The position numbers were made by a program, and so were the translations under genes. From Azorinus chamasolen (taxonomy: Eukaryota; Mollusca; Bivalvia; Cardiida; Solecurtidae), in contig OY755243.1 of the NCBI GenBank assembly GCA_963576725.1, forward strand, positions 75,538,106 through 75,602,105: 64,000 nt of DNA. The letters are read 5' to 3'. This document shows, piece after piece, positions 1 to 11,410 of the stretch. Under the pieces are notes generated by a model that ran no database searches, had not been told where the DNA came from, and saw only the letters and a list, made by a program, of their open reading frames with translations. The stretch's first letter is position 1. Each line of letters opens with the position of its first letter.

Positions 1-13
1 AGTTGTGGGACAT

Positions 14-33
14 AGGGTTAGGGTTAGGGTTAG
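14..33. repeat. Short interstitial telomere-like repeat
   Basis: Three tandem copies of AGGGTT lie here, matching the animal telomere motif TTAGGG. The run is far too short to be a telomere. No subtelomeric context is visible, so it is read as a chance or relic interstitial repeat. Confidence 0.6.
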
Positions 34-71
34 CTTCCAGATCATTCTATTCCAAAGTTAGAGCCAAAAAT

Positions 72-450
72 AGTTTTTACTTGTGGGACTAGTCCCACAA
101 GAAAAGATCAAAGGAAAAAGTCACACAACTACCCATTTGTTAGGATGTCCGTCTGTCCGTCCGTCCGTCACGCTTTTTTGTGCAGTTGGTTGTCACAGTT
201 TTTTCATTGTCTTATATCTCACTAACCGCTATAGCTATTGGCATGGAATTGCATATACACATAAACCACCATCTATATTTTCATTGGGCACCCAGTTCAT
301 GCTGCCCGCAAGCCCAAGGTCAAGGTCAAATGACTTAGGAACTTTACTTGCAGCTAGGCAAGCACCACTACTGGGGCATCGCTGTGTCTTACAGACACAT
401 TTTCTAGTTTGTATTAGTGTGTCTTTGGTGAGACAAAATAGCTTTCTTTG
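72..450 (-). repeat. Minisatellite-type element, 3' part, reverse orientation
   Basis: Read on the minus strand this stretch has AAGGTCAAGGTCA-type sequence (about 316-329), then a GACGGAC-type microsatellite (about 146-170), then a perfect 22-bp palindrome (80-101, arms CTTGTGGGACT), then TAAAAA. This is the same order (AGGTCA motif, GGAC tract, terminal hairpin, A-run) as the larger elements at 2535, 15063, 24290 and 26455. The ORF over 83-451 is fortuitous. Confidence 0.5.
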
Positions 451-1257
451 ACATCATGTAGTTGCTGAACACATTCATAATTCACTATTTAATAGTATTT
501 AATATTTCATTTTCTACAGTATGTTATTAATAAAAGAAATTATTTGTATGTTCTACTGTGATAGCATTTTGGAATCAATTAAATTATTGTTTTTTTTCTA
601 ATTTAAGACCATTAATTGTTTTGAATTTATTGTTATTTGCTTAAGCAGGGCTACACTTAGGGGTCACTTCTTCATCATCTGTCTATCCATCTGTCTGTGT
701 GACCATCTGTCTGTCACATTTTTTATGTCAAGTTTTTTTGTCACACTTCTGCTGGCATGTTACACATGTGTTCCTTTGAACACTGTTGTTTTACTTTTGC
801 ATTAAAAGGTTTGTCTTCAGACATAAAATATTTAAAATATAAGAAAACTAGTTAGAGTATCGTATTTAACTGTTGTTGTTAAGTTTCTGGTGTTTGGTAC
901 CACAGACTTTCATGAGTGCCAAAGGAGCTGAGTGTGAAATACATTGGAGATTATCAAGGTGCTGTGCATATGAGTGAACAAAGTTGTGGTCAGAATGTAG
1001 ATGAACACAGAACTTTTTGGTCATTGAAAAACTGAAAAATTGGATTTTTACATTCTCATAAACAAACAGAGGAGACCCTGATCAGATTGCTCCTACAGGA
1101 TATGTCTGATCAGGTTCTCCTCTGTTTGCAAAGGGTTAACTACCCTTTCAACATTATATGTAAGTAATTTCATCTGCACATATTGTCATCTGCTGCAATT
1201 TCATGATATTTACCATGTTTAACTGTATTATGCTAAATAATGTTGTATTTCATCTAG
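451..1257. other. AT-rich gene-free stretch with one MITE core relic
   Basis: No coding sequence was recognised. A CTGTCTATC/CTGTCTGTG-rich tract lies near 675-715. At about 1062-1140 there is a deleted MITE relic: a hairpin with arms of the type GAGGAGACCCTGATCAGA followed by TTTGCAAAGGGTTAA. Confidence 0.4.
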
Positions 1258-1480
1258 TTAAATCCCTTTGAATGCGGGAAAAAGTTGAAAGCTTTTCACA
1301 CATTTTCGAATAGAGTAACCCCGATATAGGAGCCGTCTGATTTGACTGCTAATGGAATTTGATAGTTCTGTTTTAAACTTTCTTAAATGGCTACAGTGTT
1401 CCAGCTTCCATATTTCATGTTGAATATTTTGTCCATGAATATTCAGTATGTTTGAAAATTGGAATAAACGTTGAACAGAG
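1258..1480 (-). mobile_element. MITE family A relic
   Basis: Starts at TTAA and matches reverse-oriented family A: GGAGCCGTCTGAT core, then AATTTGATAG, TGGCTACA.TGTTCCA, TTTTGTCCATGAATATTCAGTA and GGAATAAACGTTGAACAG. The left half of the hairpin is lost. Non-coding. Confidence 0.6.
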
Positions 1481-1484
1481 GTAT

Positions 1485-1726
1485 GGTGAGCACATTCCCT
1501 CCTTGTGACACATTTTGGTGCCTCTGTAAAATCACATTTAGAAACCATTGTGGTAAATAGAGCATTTGCTCCCATGGAGCAAATGCTCTATTTATCACAA
1601 TGGTTTCAAATCAATTCTACACAATTCTCAATTTCTTCTTTGCTCTAGTTAATGCTCCTTTTCAGTAGATTAATTCGAAAGAGGTAGGGTCTAAAAAATA
1701 GCCTAGGAGGGAATGTCAATGAGTTA
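1485..1726. mobile_element. MITE family B
   Basis: Contains the diagnostic long palindrome (about 1541-1608) built from AAACCATTGTGRTAAATAGA and its complement around GCTCCCATGGAGC. Family B arms follow (AATGCTCCTTTTC.GTAGATT, AGGGAATG) and it ends at TTAA (1723-1726). Non-coding. Confidence 0.65.
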
Positions 1727-2534
1727 ACCAGGGATGGACTGGTCCACTTTGAAAGGGTTCATTCAAAGGGTTGTTCAAATGTTTCACCTGATGTGTGATT
1801 TTGTTATAAATGTTGTGACTGTGTCACGGTGTGACATAAATTATCAATTTACATATTGATAAATATCAGGAATTTGATTATTATTGTATTCAGTTGAGTG
1901 TTCATATCTGACTGAGTTTTGTAGTTGTGTGCTAAAAAGAGAAAATATTAAATAAAATGAGACTGTAAAGTTCTGATATTTTTTCTTTCTTTTTTTCCCA
2001 GCAGTTGATACATTTTTTTCTTCTTATAAAACCAGAGTGTTTGAAACTGTTTTCAGAAATGAAAGGAAACATGTTAACTCTGTGCATGCTAGCAGTGAAA
2101 CCGTGATTACCTATGCAGACAGTTTGGATCCAGATGAGACGCCGCATAATGTGGCGTCTCATCAGGATCCAAACTGTTTGTCACTTTGACCATATTTTTG
2201 CAAAGAAATGATAGAAATTTTATTTTTAGAATTGAAGCAGACGACAATTATTGTTGCAGATGAAAAATTACTTAGCATGCAAAGAGTTAATGCAGTTTGA
2301 TGAGAATTCAATAGAAGCAGAAGTCAAGAAGCAGAAGACAATGTTAACGGCAGGAAGTCCCTGACATCTAGAAACAATTAACGTTTACATTGTAGAAGAA
2401 ACAGTGAAGTTGCAGTACAGTTTCTGCACAGGTATGGTAATAACTAAATAGTTGGGCATACAAACTTAGTCAATTAGGACAAACTCACATCAAACTGATC
2501 CTGAGAACAGTTAGATAAAGGTTTACACTATTGT
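1727..2534. other. Gene-free stretch with one family E palindrome
   Basis: No coding sequence recognised. The only clear structure is a palindrome at 2117-2180 with GTTTGGATCC arms around GATGAGACGCC, a member of short family E that recurs at 11795, 11940, 17256, 26174, 49708, 50790 and 56605. Confidence 0.5.
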
Positions 2535-3976
2535 AGACTCATTATATAACCCCGCAAACAAAGTTTGAGAGGGGGTATATAGGAGTCAGTGTGATGGTTG
2601 GTTGGTCTGTCTGTCCGTGGCACAACCTGGCACAAATCTTGTGAAGCTAACTACTTCTACATATAGAACACTTTTTGTAAAATCGAGGTCAAAGGTCAAG
2701 GTCAAGGTCACAGTGACCTGAAAATGGAACGCGACACTCCGCCATCCCAAGATGAACTCACACACCAAATTTGGAATCGGTAGCTGGTAAGGTATAGGAG
2801 ATATGCTCCGGACAAGCTTTTTGTAAAATCGAGGTCAACGGTCAAGGTCACAGTGACGTGAAAATGGTATGCGACACTCCGCCATCCCAAGATGAACTCA
2901 CACACCAAATGTGGGATCCGTAGCTGGTAAGGTATAGGAGATATGCTCCGGACAAGCTTTTTGTAAAATCAAGGTCAAAGGTCAAGGTCACAGTAACCTG
3001 AAAATGGTACGCGACACTCTGCCATCCCAAGATGAACTAACGCACCAAATTTGGAATCCGTAGCTGGTAAGGTATAGGAGATATGCTCCGGACAAGCTTT
3101 TTGTAAAATCGAGGTCAACGGTCAAGGTCAAGGTCACAGTGGCCTGAAAATGGTATGCGACACTCCGCCATCCCAAGATGAACTCACACACCAAATGTGG
3201 GATCTGTAGCTGGTAAGGTATAGGAGATATGCTCCGGACAAGCTTTTTGTAAAATCGAGGTCAAAGGTCAAGGTCACAGTAACCTGAAAATGGTACGCGA
3301 CACTCTGCCATCTCAAGATGAACTAACGCATCAAATTTGGAATCCGTAGCTGGTAAGGTATAGGAGATATGCTCCGGACAAGCTTTTTGTAAAATCGAGG
3401 TCAAAGGTCAAGGTCACAGTAACCTGAAAATGGTACGCGACACTCTGCCATCCCAAGATGAACTAACGCACCAAATTTGGAATCCGTAGCTGGTAAGGTA
3501 TAGGAGATATGCTCCAGACAAGCTTTTTGTAAAATCGAGGTCAAAGGTCAAGGTCAAGGTCACAGTGACCTGAAAATGGTACGCGACACTCCGCTTTCCC
3601 AAGATGAACTCACACACCAAATTTGGAATCCGTGGCTGGTAAGGTATAGGAGATATGCTCCGGACAAGCTTTTTGTATAATCGAGGTCAAAGGTCAAGGT
3701 CAAGGTCACAGTGGCCTGAAAATGGTGCACGACACTCCACCATCCCAAGATGAACTCACACACCAAATTTTGAATCCTTAGCTGGTAAGGTATAGGAGAT
3801 ATACTCCGGAAAGGTTTTTGTAGCTGGTAAGGTATAAGCTTTTTGTAAAATCGAGGTCAAAGGTCAAGGTCAAGAAATATACTCCGGACAAAAGGTACAC
3901 ACACACCCACCCACCCACACACCCACGCACGGTGCGATCACTATATCCCGCCAAAGCCTAGCTTTGGGGGCATAAA
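2535..3976 (+). repeat. Minisatellite-bearing element, 140-146-bp units (type 1)
   Basis: About nine tandem units with period 140-146 bp; the marker CTGGTAAGGTATAGG recurs at about 2785, 2926, 3065, 3211, 3351, 3491, 3637 and 3784. Each unit holds the AGGTCAAAGGTCAAGGTCA string or a shorter form. The array is bounded on the left by a hairpin (CCCCGCAAACAAAGTTTG then GGGGGTATA) and on the right by a CCCACCCA tract and a hairpin (CGCCAAAGCCTAGCTTTGGGGGCATA) plus an A-run. Open frames on the minus strand here come from the repeat period and are not genes. A second copy lies at 13840-14820. Confidence 0.8.
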
Positions 3977-4865
3977 AACAAAAACGACGAAATAAAAGTA
4001 TGAACGTGCACACAGAAAAATATCACATAGAGCATGCATAAAAAAAGTATCACAGTATGTACATTCACATGGAATTATCAGTAATTTTATTGAATTTGTG
4101 GTTGAGGGTCAGAAAAATTAGATACCTTTAGTTGACTAGAGCAGCTTATGATATGGTTAACATGCACCCCTGAGCAATCTAGATCAGATCTCGATCAGAC
4201 AGCCTATTTGAGAGCTGCCCAATCTGGATCTGGTCTGTTTGCAGAGATTTAAAACAAAAACCTGTGGAAGAAACCCAAAAAGTTTTACATATATATAAAT
4301 TTCGATAATAAATAAAAAGTAGATTGCAAAAACAAGCAGTTTTGATACTAGAAGCGAGAAATAAAAGCTGATTTCAAGTAGGTTCTAGAACCAAGGATCA
4401 AGCATAAAAACAAACTAAAAACATGCCAGCAGATAAACCAAAGAATAAGTAAAAAATAAGCATTGACAAGGTAAGCACAAATTAGGTAGAGCATACAGGG
4501 CATCCACGTATGTGGAAAGTCCAAGCGTGCAACAGCCTCCGAAATAAGGGGAATGATTCAGCAGTTCTGATTTCATTTTGGGAGGCTGTTCAACACCCGG
4601 TCGGCCTCATACCTGAATGACCTGAGCCCATACCTGGTACCTTTGAGGCAAGCTTCTCTTTCCTGAAATCATAAGAGGAATTTTTGGTTGAAAAAGATCC
4701 TGCAAGTATTCTAGAGATATTTTATTTAGAATTTTAAAAACTTCCTCAGCCATCAATTTAATCCTGCTAATATGTAGAAAGTTTCTATTTTTAGCTGTTA
4801 AAAGATCCTGGAGAGGAGATGCAAAATCATTATATTATATATATATATATATTATATATTCAATG
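3977..4865. other. Gene-free stretch with a MITE relic and a (TA)n tract
   Basis: About 4141-4250 is a degenerate family A/C core with a GGTCTGTTTGCAGA end. A TA-rich microsatellite at about 4829-4860 immediately precedes the LINE and may be its insertion site or a truncation scar. No gene recognised. Confidence 0.5.
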
Positions 4866-7062
4866 ACCTTTTGCTAGTTGAATATGATATTAAATCCAAG
4901 AGGATACGTCACACTCCTAGGAAAATTTATCTTTATAAGAAAGGTGATATTATGAGTATCCGGGGTAATTTGAAAAAATACCGGGATCATTTCTTTGAAA
5001 ATAACCTGGATTCATTCTCAATTGATGAACTGTGGTCAGACTTTAAGGCTGAACTGCTGAGAAATATTGAACAGTTTATACCATCAAAAATGACAAAATC
5101 CAAGGCAAGTTATCCATGGATTGATTCCCATCTCAAAAAACTCATACATAAAAGAGAAAAATTATATCACAAGGCTAAAAGGTCTAACGATTCCGATCAA
5201 ATTAATAAATATAAAAGGTTTAGAGCCTATGTACAGAAGGCCATTAGAACTGCTCACAGACAGTATGTTTTCAGATATCTTTGAATGTAAGGAAAATGAA
5301 GGTGATGACGTCAACCAAGGGGGGGTTAAGAAATTCTGGTCATATGTAAACAATTTAAAGAATGGGAGTAACAGTTATATATCTTGTCTCCGTGATAACG
5401 GCATTCTGAAAACTGATAGTAGGGATAAGGCTAATATATTAAACAGACAGTTTCATTCTGTATTTACCCATGAACAGCCAGGGAGCTTGCCAGATAAAGG
5501 TAACAGTCCCTTTCCAAAAATGAATGACATTCATGTCAGTTCATGTGGAGTTAAAAATCTTCTTAATAAACTGAACATTCATAAAGCTTCAGGACCTGAC
5601 AACCTCGGCTCTCGAATTCTAAAAGAGTGTAGTGACGAGATATCGGACATCCTTACAGCCATCTTCAATCAGTCCCTTAAGCTTGGCCGAGTCCCGGAAG
5701 ATTGGCGTAAAGCTAATGTTACACCAATATACAAGAAAGGTGACAAGTATGATCCCATAAATTATAGACCAGTCTCGCTCACAAGCATATGCTGTAAGGT
5801 TTTAGAACATATACTGGTAAGCAACATCATGAAACATTTACATGGATACGACATCTTAGTAGAAAGTCAACATGGTTTCAGAAGCGGTAGGTCCTGTGAA
5901 ACACAGCTAGTTCAATTTATTCGTGACTTGTCATCAAACTTGGACCGTGCTTGTAATAATAGAAAGCAGAAACAGACAGATGTCATTGTGATGGACTTTG
6001 CCAAAGCATTTGACAAGGTCCCTCACAATAGACTTCTACATAAACTACATTATTATGGTATTAGTGGAACAACTAATAAGTGGATAGGGTCATGGTTAAC
6101 AGACAGATCTCAGGAAGTAGTCCTTGATAGCATATCTTCAGATGCAGCCCCAGTAGTATCAGGTGTCCCTCAGGGGTCTGTTCTGGGACCTATTTTGTTC
6201 TTGACATTTATTAATGACCTCCCTGATGGACTTAACTCATCTGTACGTTTATTTGCAGATGATTGTGTTCTGTACAGAAACATTTACACAGACCGTGACT
6301 GTGACATATTGCAACAAGATTTAAACAAACTTGAGCAATGGGAACAGACATGGCTTATGAAATTTAATGTAACTAAGTGCCACTCTATGAGGATAACTAG
6401 ACACAACCAGAAGAATCAGATTATACATAATTATTCACTACATGGACATATATTGGAAAATGTAGCTTCTGCTAAATATCTCGGTTTAACATTAACAGAG
6501 ACTTTAGACTGGTCACAACATAGACTCTATAACATCTAAAGCAACAAAAACACTGGGTTTTCTGCGCAGGAACCTTTCATTAGCACCCAGGCAGACTAAA
6601 GTTAATGCTTATAAAACACTGGTACGTCCTCAACTGGAGTTTGCTTCTTCTATCTGGAATCCACACTCTCAGACCCATGTTAAAAAAATTGAAATGGTGC
6701 AGAGAACTGCAGCAAGGTGGTCCTGTAGAAGATGGCATAACACCAGTCACGTAGGCGAGATGCTACAAGACTTGCAATGGCCAACTCTTGAGCAAAGACG
6801 AGAACATGCAAGTCTTGTATTTTTCTTTAAGATTCATCATCACTTAGTCAGCATAGATAATGAGATGTATCTCCTTCCCAACATGCATACTGCCCACATT
6901 TCTAGGGCAAATCATCCATTCCAGTACATCAGACCTATGGCCTATACAAATTCTTTTAAATTTTCATTCTTTCCTAGAGTCATTCCCTTATGGAATAGAC
7001 TCCCCAACTCAATGGTTTCTATGGAAACCACTGAGTCATTCAAGTCGAGCTTATATCAATAG
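4866..7062 (+). pseudogene. LINE retrotransposon ORF2, 5'-truncated, two frameshifts
   Basis: Reverse transcriptase region of a non-LTR retrotransposon. In reading order: a pre-RT region (4871 onward, ...WIDSHLKKLIHKREKLYHKAK); RT fingers (SGPDNLGSRILKE, WRKANVTPIYKKGD, YRPVSLTSICCKVLEHI); palm (DVIVMDFAKAFDKVPH, SGVPQGSVLGPILF); catalytic FADD box near 6257; and a C-terminal region ending WNRLPNSMVSMETTESF. Frame changes occur near 5270 and near 6520, so three frames must be read to follow it. The N-terminal endonuclease is missing. This is a dead copy. The RT type resembles jockey/CR1-like elements of molluscs; clade assignment is uncertain. Confidence 0.9.
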
Positions 7063-7290
7063 AGATGTACATGTGTACAACTCTATTAGTCAACCTTGTA
7101 TATAGTTTTATGGTTTAGCCAGTGAGTTACAAAATAGTTCTTTTTGTTGGCCTTAAGCCAGTTACTAAATTTAACTTGAGTGCTAAATCTTTTATCCGCT
7201 ATATGCCACCACCTGTCGTGATGATCAGTCTTGATCGAGGACAGTATTGGAAGAAGAAGATATATATGAATCTCAGAGCCCTCTCCTGGA
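7063..7290 (+). other. Probable LINE 3' UTR
   Basis: Non-coding AT-rich sequence directly after the LINE stop codon. It contains GATGATCAGTCTTGATCGAGGACAG split by mismatches and an AAGAAGAAGATATATAT-like simple end near 7245-7270 that could be the LINE tail. The exact end cannot be placed. Confidence 0.35.
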
Positions 7291-8060
7291 TCTTTTTCCA
7301 TTTTTCGGGTACTACATTGACTACAAAAGTGCCAAACACTTTGACAGTAGTTAAAATTTGACACAATGAATGAATTAAATATAGTCAACTTTCCTTCAAT
7401 AGTTAGTAGATTGTCCATTCTTTTTAAAACATCCATTTGACGAGAGGCCTTTCTACAGATTTCAGCCACATGATCATTAAAGCCAACATAAAATCAATAT
7501 TTATTCCTAAAAGTGTGACGTTTGATTCACATTTAACGGATATGTATTCCATTTGAAATTGTTCAATCAATTCATGCGTCCTCTTGCCTATGCAGATGAC
7601 CTGGAACTTTTCTGGATTAGCTTTCATATAGTTGTCTTAATTTCAAACCACTGAACAAGCAAGAGGCATTCACGGATCAAAGTATCATTAAGAATATCAA
7701 TATTGTAATGAACAAACAAAATAGTATTGTCGTCAGCAAAATTGTAAAGTTTTGAATTTTTGACTACATATTTTATTAAAATATATCATTTATAAAAACA
7801 TTTAAAAGCAATGGTCCTAATATAAAGCCTTGCGGGACACCTTTTACTAAATGCTTCCAGCTGCTGACTTTGGATCCCAGTTTAACCTGCTGCATCCTGT
7901 CCTTTTAATTAGATAAGAGAGTATTAGATTAACTGCTTCTGTGGATAGTCCATATGCCTTAAGTTTAGCAATTGACAAGTCATGTGGAAGAGCCTGACAC
8001 CAGTCTTCATTGAGTCACAACAGGGTAGACTGGCATCCAAAGCCCTTTCTAAAAGCAGAC
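7290..8060 (-). pseudogene. Second LINE reverse transcriptase relic (different family)
   Basis: Read on the minus strand the fragments are, in order: FRKGFGCQSTLL (about 8040), DLSIAKLKAYGLST, VPQGFILGPLLLNVFINDI (about 7845-7775), NFADDNTILF (about 7740), MKANPEKFQVI (about 7625), VTLLGINID, and an EICRKASRQMDVLKRM...FIVSNFNYC region (about 7460-7340). These are the RT motifs of a non-LTR element broken by several stops and frameshifts. It is on the opposite strand from the LINE at 4866 and differs from it in sequence, so it is an independent, older insertion. Confidence 0.8.
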
Positions 8061-8099
8061 AAAAAAGGATTGAAAATATATATGATAATAAATAAATTT

Positions 8100-8290
8100 G
8101 AAATGGCTTACTAAACCCTTTCCCTCATACAAACACTATTCCATGCCTTTGCAAATAGAGAAGACCCAGATTGAACAGCTCCTAGACGATCTGTCTTGAT
8201 CAGGATCTGCTCTGTTTGCTTATACAAATACCAAAACATTATCATGTGTACATATGCATTATACAAATCGGCAAATAAAATCTTCATGAT
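8100..8290 (-). mobile_element. MITE family C relic
   Basis: Starts TTAAACCCTTTCCCTCAT, then TGCAAATAGAGAAGACCCAG, a degenerate core (GCTCCTAGACG) and GGATCTGCTCTGTTTGCTTAT, followed by TTCATGATGTCATT, which matches the far end of family C. A short unrelated hairpin (GGGCTGCGAAAGCAGCCC) follows at about 8298-8315. Confidence 0.5.
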
Positions 8291-8577
8291 GTCATTGGGC
8301 TGCGAAAGCAGCCCAACATTATACGGCTTTGAATTTTGCCCATGCGTTTCTGCGGTCCTGTGTTTCTATAAATGCAAATCTTTTTAATAAATATGGTTTA
8401 CTGTGAGACAAGTTTTCATTTATATAAATTCATTTATTTTATTTATTTTCATTCATATATTTTTCTCAGTATATTTTGGTCGGGGATATTTCTTTCTTTT
8501 CTGCCATGATCCAGTTTCAGTGAAAATGCTAGTGAATTAGGTATACATGATTGAAATCACTGTCCCTAGCATAGCTG

Positions 8578-8660
8578 TCAGTGTGGTCTAAGGGTTATAA
8601 CGATGGACTAGCAAACGTGGGGTCGTGGGTTCGATCCTCGGTGGAAGCTGAATTATTTTT
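8578..8660 (+). repeat. tRNA-Ser-like sequence, probable SINE head or tRNA pseudogene
   Basis: Contains CGATGGACTAGCAAA, which resembles the anticodon arm of tRNA-Ser, and a good B box (GGTTCGATCC), followed by a T-run. The anticodon stem no longer pairs and the T stem is imperfect, so it is not a functional tRNA gene. A SINE of tRNA origin or a decayed tRNA copy is the best reading. Confidence 0.4.
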
Positions 8661-9879
8661 TTTTCTCATATTTTCTTAGCACCCTTAGTATACGTGCTTT
8701 TGGTTTAAAACCATTTTGTACATAAAAATATAAGACCTTTGTTTGCATTTTGGCTTTGTTAAAGTTATTTAGCTGAGACCTTTTACTCGTGGTTTTGTTG
8801 ACCGTTTTGCATATTTCACCATTGTGAATTTGAATTTGCTTCAACTTAACTGTATAATTGTCTTATACTAACCTGTTCTTAATTTGGGGACACAATAAAT
8901 GAAAAAAGTTAATGGGCATTGAGTCGACCTATCGGAATAATTTCATGTAGACTGTAAGTATGGGAGTTTGTATGCCTTGTGAACATCACTTAATGTGATA
9001 ATGGTTTCTACGTCAGTGTGTTTCAGCAAATGAATAACATTGATCTGTGACGTTATGTGTATTATTGGTGTCAAACACAGGTATTATGCATCGTGGCTCA
9101 TTAAAACATTCCCCTGTTTCTGCTACATGTATTAATTCATACATAACAGTCATATTTTCCCAATATTGCTCCCTCTTTTTCTTCTATCCTGCTTAAATAC
9201 ATGATACGCAGCCATTTTACGCTTGCGTAAAACCTTGCTTGTGTTTCATTATTTCTTACTTAAATATTAAATAGGGAAACGATGAATGTAGAAATGATAG
9301 TTTGTGGTTTATATTTATCACATCCTTAAAGATACCGGAATATCTGGCCTCCCGGCTTTGTCCAACATAGTCCCGAGTTTATACCAATCCAAAATTTAAA
9401 GGGACGTTACTCTTGCTGAATACACCTAGCCGGGCAGTTCTCTTCGACACGTCACAAAAATCAAACAGGTATTTATAACATTTAACGGTCAAAAATGAAA
9501 TGCCTGTTGTACCTGCCTTGAAAACATTTTGCTTATATTCCATACGGCTGCTTATAGAATCATGCACATGACAGTATATTTAAGTTATAATGCAAAATAT
9601 TTATGACATGCCGTATCTGACCCCTTTCCTACTTTTTTTAGTACAGTAGCTTCAATTTAATTTGTAAGCTTAAACATTTACTCCATAAATACGCTTTCAA
9701 CGCCATTGCAAACGGAGTTGACCCACATCAGCTATGTTGGAGCCATATGATCAAGGTCTGCTCTGCTTACTTAAATGAAATCAGCTATAGTATGATTCTA
9801 CTGTTTGACAAGACCAAAAATCCTCTGTCCATGTGCCATTATAAAAATTAATAATTATTGTACAGTTTCTATTCTAGGG
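8661..9879. other. Gene-free stretch with a family C relic
   Basis: No coding sequence recognised. About 9678-9800 is a family C remnant (TTTACTCCATAAATACGC, GCAAACGGAGTTGACCC, GGTCTGCTCTGCTTAC). A non-coding first exon of OST4 could lie in this stretch, but no site could be fixed. Confidence 0.4.
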
Positions 9880-10060
9880 AAGGGAGATTTATCCCACTTT
9901 TTGAAAAAAAAAACCCACCATATTTTTAATGGGAGGGGGTTGTCTACAGATCTAACAGGGTAACTGGTGAAAATATCATGGCTCGACTGGGTCTCGAACC
10001 CAGGGCCTCTGGCTTAGTTACCGTGCCAGCACTCTAACCACTCAGCTACTGAGCCACGGG
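9880..10060 (-). mobile_element. tRNA-derived SINE
   Basis: On the minus strand a tRNA-like head occupies 10057-9978. It has a 7-bp acceptor stem (GTGGCTC with GAGCCAT, one GU pair), an A-box-like AGCTGAGTGGTTAGAG, an arm CTGGC/GCCAG, and a perfect 5-bp T stem (CTGGG/CCCAG) around TTCGAGA. It is followed by unrelated sequence ending in a T-run near 9920-9900. The loop of the middle arm is 11 nt instead of 7, so it is a SINE head rather than a tRNA gene. Similar heads occur at 40417 and 40695 on the plus strand. Confidence 0.6.
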
Positions 10061-10144
10061 ATCCAGGACTTATTGATTTTCTAGCAGTTGTAAACCTGTA
10101 CCCGACTTAACCGAAACCCGTCGCATCTATAAAGATAAAGAAGG

Positions 10145-10350
10145 CTATTTTTAGACTCAACCTCTTTGAATAAATTACTGAAGAGGAGCATTTACTACAA
10201 AAATGGTAAATTTTAGAATTGTGTAGTTTCGAAAACATTGTGATAAATACGGCATTTGCTTCTATGGAGCAAATTCTCTATTTATCACTGGTTTGAAAAA
10301 AAGTGACTTTTACAGAGGCATCAATATGAGGGAATAATATATGCCAGTAT
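10145..10350 (+). mobile_element. MITE family B
   Basis: Family B sequence: GGCTATTTTTAGACTCAACC, TCTTTGAATAAATTACTGAA, then a palindrome with TTTGCTTCTATGGAGCAAA at the centre, then AGTGACTTTTACAGAGGC and ATATGAGGGAAT. Degenerate ends. Confidence 0.6.
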
Positions 10351-10606
10351 ATTTACATAACTAACCTTTGAATATAAATAAATGATATAAATGCTCCACC
10401 GATTCTGTTAACAACTTGCAAATGACAGTCCTTTTACATGAGAGGTAACCAGTTAAACTTAAAAATCTTACTACCATTTACTCTAGAATGATTTTACTAA
10501 GGCACCAAAAACAAACGTGTACATTTCATAACTTTACTGCAAACATTGTTGAAGCAGATGTAAACTGTTGAACTTTTTCTTGAACTACTTTTTCGAATCA
10601 TTTCAG

Positions 10607-10758
10607 AATGATCACCGACGTTCAGCTGGCCATTTTCGCCAATGCCCTGGGAGTGACCTTGTTCCTGCTGGTTGTCCTCTATCATTATGTCTCAGTCAAC
10701 AGTATAAAGAAAGACTGATCATGGGCTCCGTAGTAACATTTCATCATCATTATAGTGT
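10607..10758 (+). other. OST4: OST4 coding exon (predicted splice boundaries)
   Basis: Acceptor CAG at 10604-10606 and donor GTAAGT at 10759-10764 bound this exon. It holds the whole CDS and the start of the 3' UTR. The boundaries are inferred from consensus only. Confidence 0.55.
10608..10718 (+). CDS. OST4: Oligosaccharyltransferase complex subunit OST4
   Basis: A 36-residue protein that starts [20 protein letters not shown] and ends in a basic, polar tail (NSIKKD). OST4 is a very small single-pass membrane subunit of the oligosaccharyltransferase complex in the ER membrane, which transfers glycan to asparagine on nascent proteins. In known animal OST4 the [12 protein letters not shown] start and the LVVLYHYV membrane segment are highly conserved, and both are present. 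Here the hydrophobic helix covers about residues 5-28. The ATG is one base after a good acceptor (polypyrimidine then TTTCAG at 10601-10606), so the whole CDS sits in one exon with an intron just upstream. A GTAAGT donor at 10759 suggests a second intron in the 3' UTR. The gene was recognised by sequence motif, not by database search. Confidence 0.92.
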   Translation: MITDVQLAIFANALGVTLFLLVVLYHYVSVNSIKKD

Positions 10759-10871
10759 GTAAGTGTTAATAAGTAATTGTACAGCTAGTTATGTTGGCAC
10801 GGCATCTTTCAAGAGAAGCTCAGCTTGTAAATTTTAACTTTGACAGTGTTTTGTTGGACCTACTTCATATG

Positions 10872-11115
10872 TTAACCCTTTCCTCCATGAATATGTTAGA
10901 AATAATGATGCCACGAATATTTAGTAGACTAATTAGTTATGATAGCACATAGGCACAGGAATGTTTGGCCATGGCGGAAAAGGTAGAATCATATCTATAT
11001 TATATCATAAGCAAACTGCAAACCCTGACCAGATGGCTCCCATAGGAGTCGTCTGATCTGGGTCTACTCTGTTTGCAAAGGTTTAGAAAGGCATATTTAT
11101 GGAGTAAAGGGTTAA
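10872..11115 (+). mobile_element. MITE family C, full length
   Basis: Flanked by TTAA at both ends (10872-10875 and 11112-11115). It has a GAATAT-rich left arm, GGCCATGGCGGAAA, a central GACCAGATGGCTCCCATAGG hairpin, GGTCTACTCTGTTTGCAAAG and the TATTTATGGAGTAAAGGG right end. Lies in the predicted OST4 3'-UTR intron. Confidence 0.75.
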
Positions 11116-11187
11116 GCAAACAAAATAAAATAAAAGAACGGGTCAGACATTAATTTCAGGTTCAAGGTAAAGCAGTTAAAGCTAAGT

Positions 11188-11395
11188 TAACCCTGTCCCA
11201 AAAGAACGTTTATGCATGAATTGATTACTTAATAAATATTCAATATTCATTTGAAAGGGAAGTGTTGGCGTGGACAAAAAATGCAAGATTAGAGCTGTGT
11301 AATTCCATAGGCAAACAGGAGCCATCTGATCAGGGTTTGCTCTGTTTGCAAAGGTGCCAAAAGTTGTCTGTATGAGGGAAAGGGTTAGTCCATTA
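11188..11395 (-). mobile_element. MITE family A/C relic
   Basis: Starts GTTAACCCTGTCCC and ends GAGGGAAAGGGTTAG. It retains GGCAAACAGGAGCCATCTGA and GTTTGCTCTGTTTGCAAAGG but has lost the left half of the hairpin. Confidence 0.5.
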
Positions 11396-11410
11396 CTAAA
11401 TGAATATCTA

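Noticed and set aside
2586..3766. Series of 60-68-residue minus-strand frames repeating MVCEFILGWRSVAYHFQ
   Set aside because: They follow the 140-146-bp minisatellite period exactly; there is no splice, start context or codon signal beyond the repeat.
9978..10057. Functional tRNA gene on the minus strand
   Set aside because: Acceptor and T stems pair well, but the anticodon-arm loop is 11 nt and similar degenerate copies exist nearby, so a SINE head is more likely.
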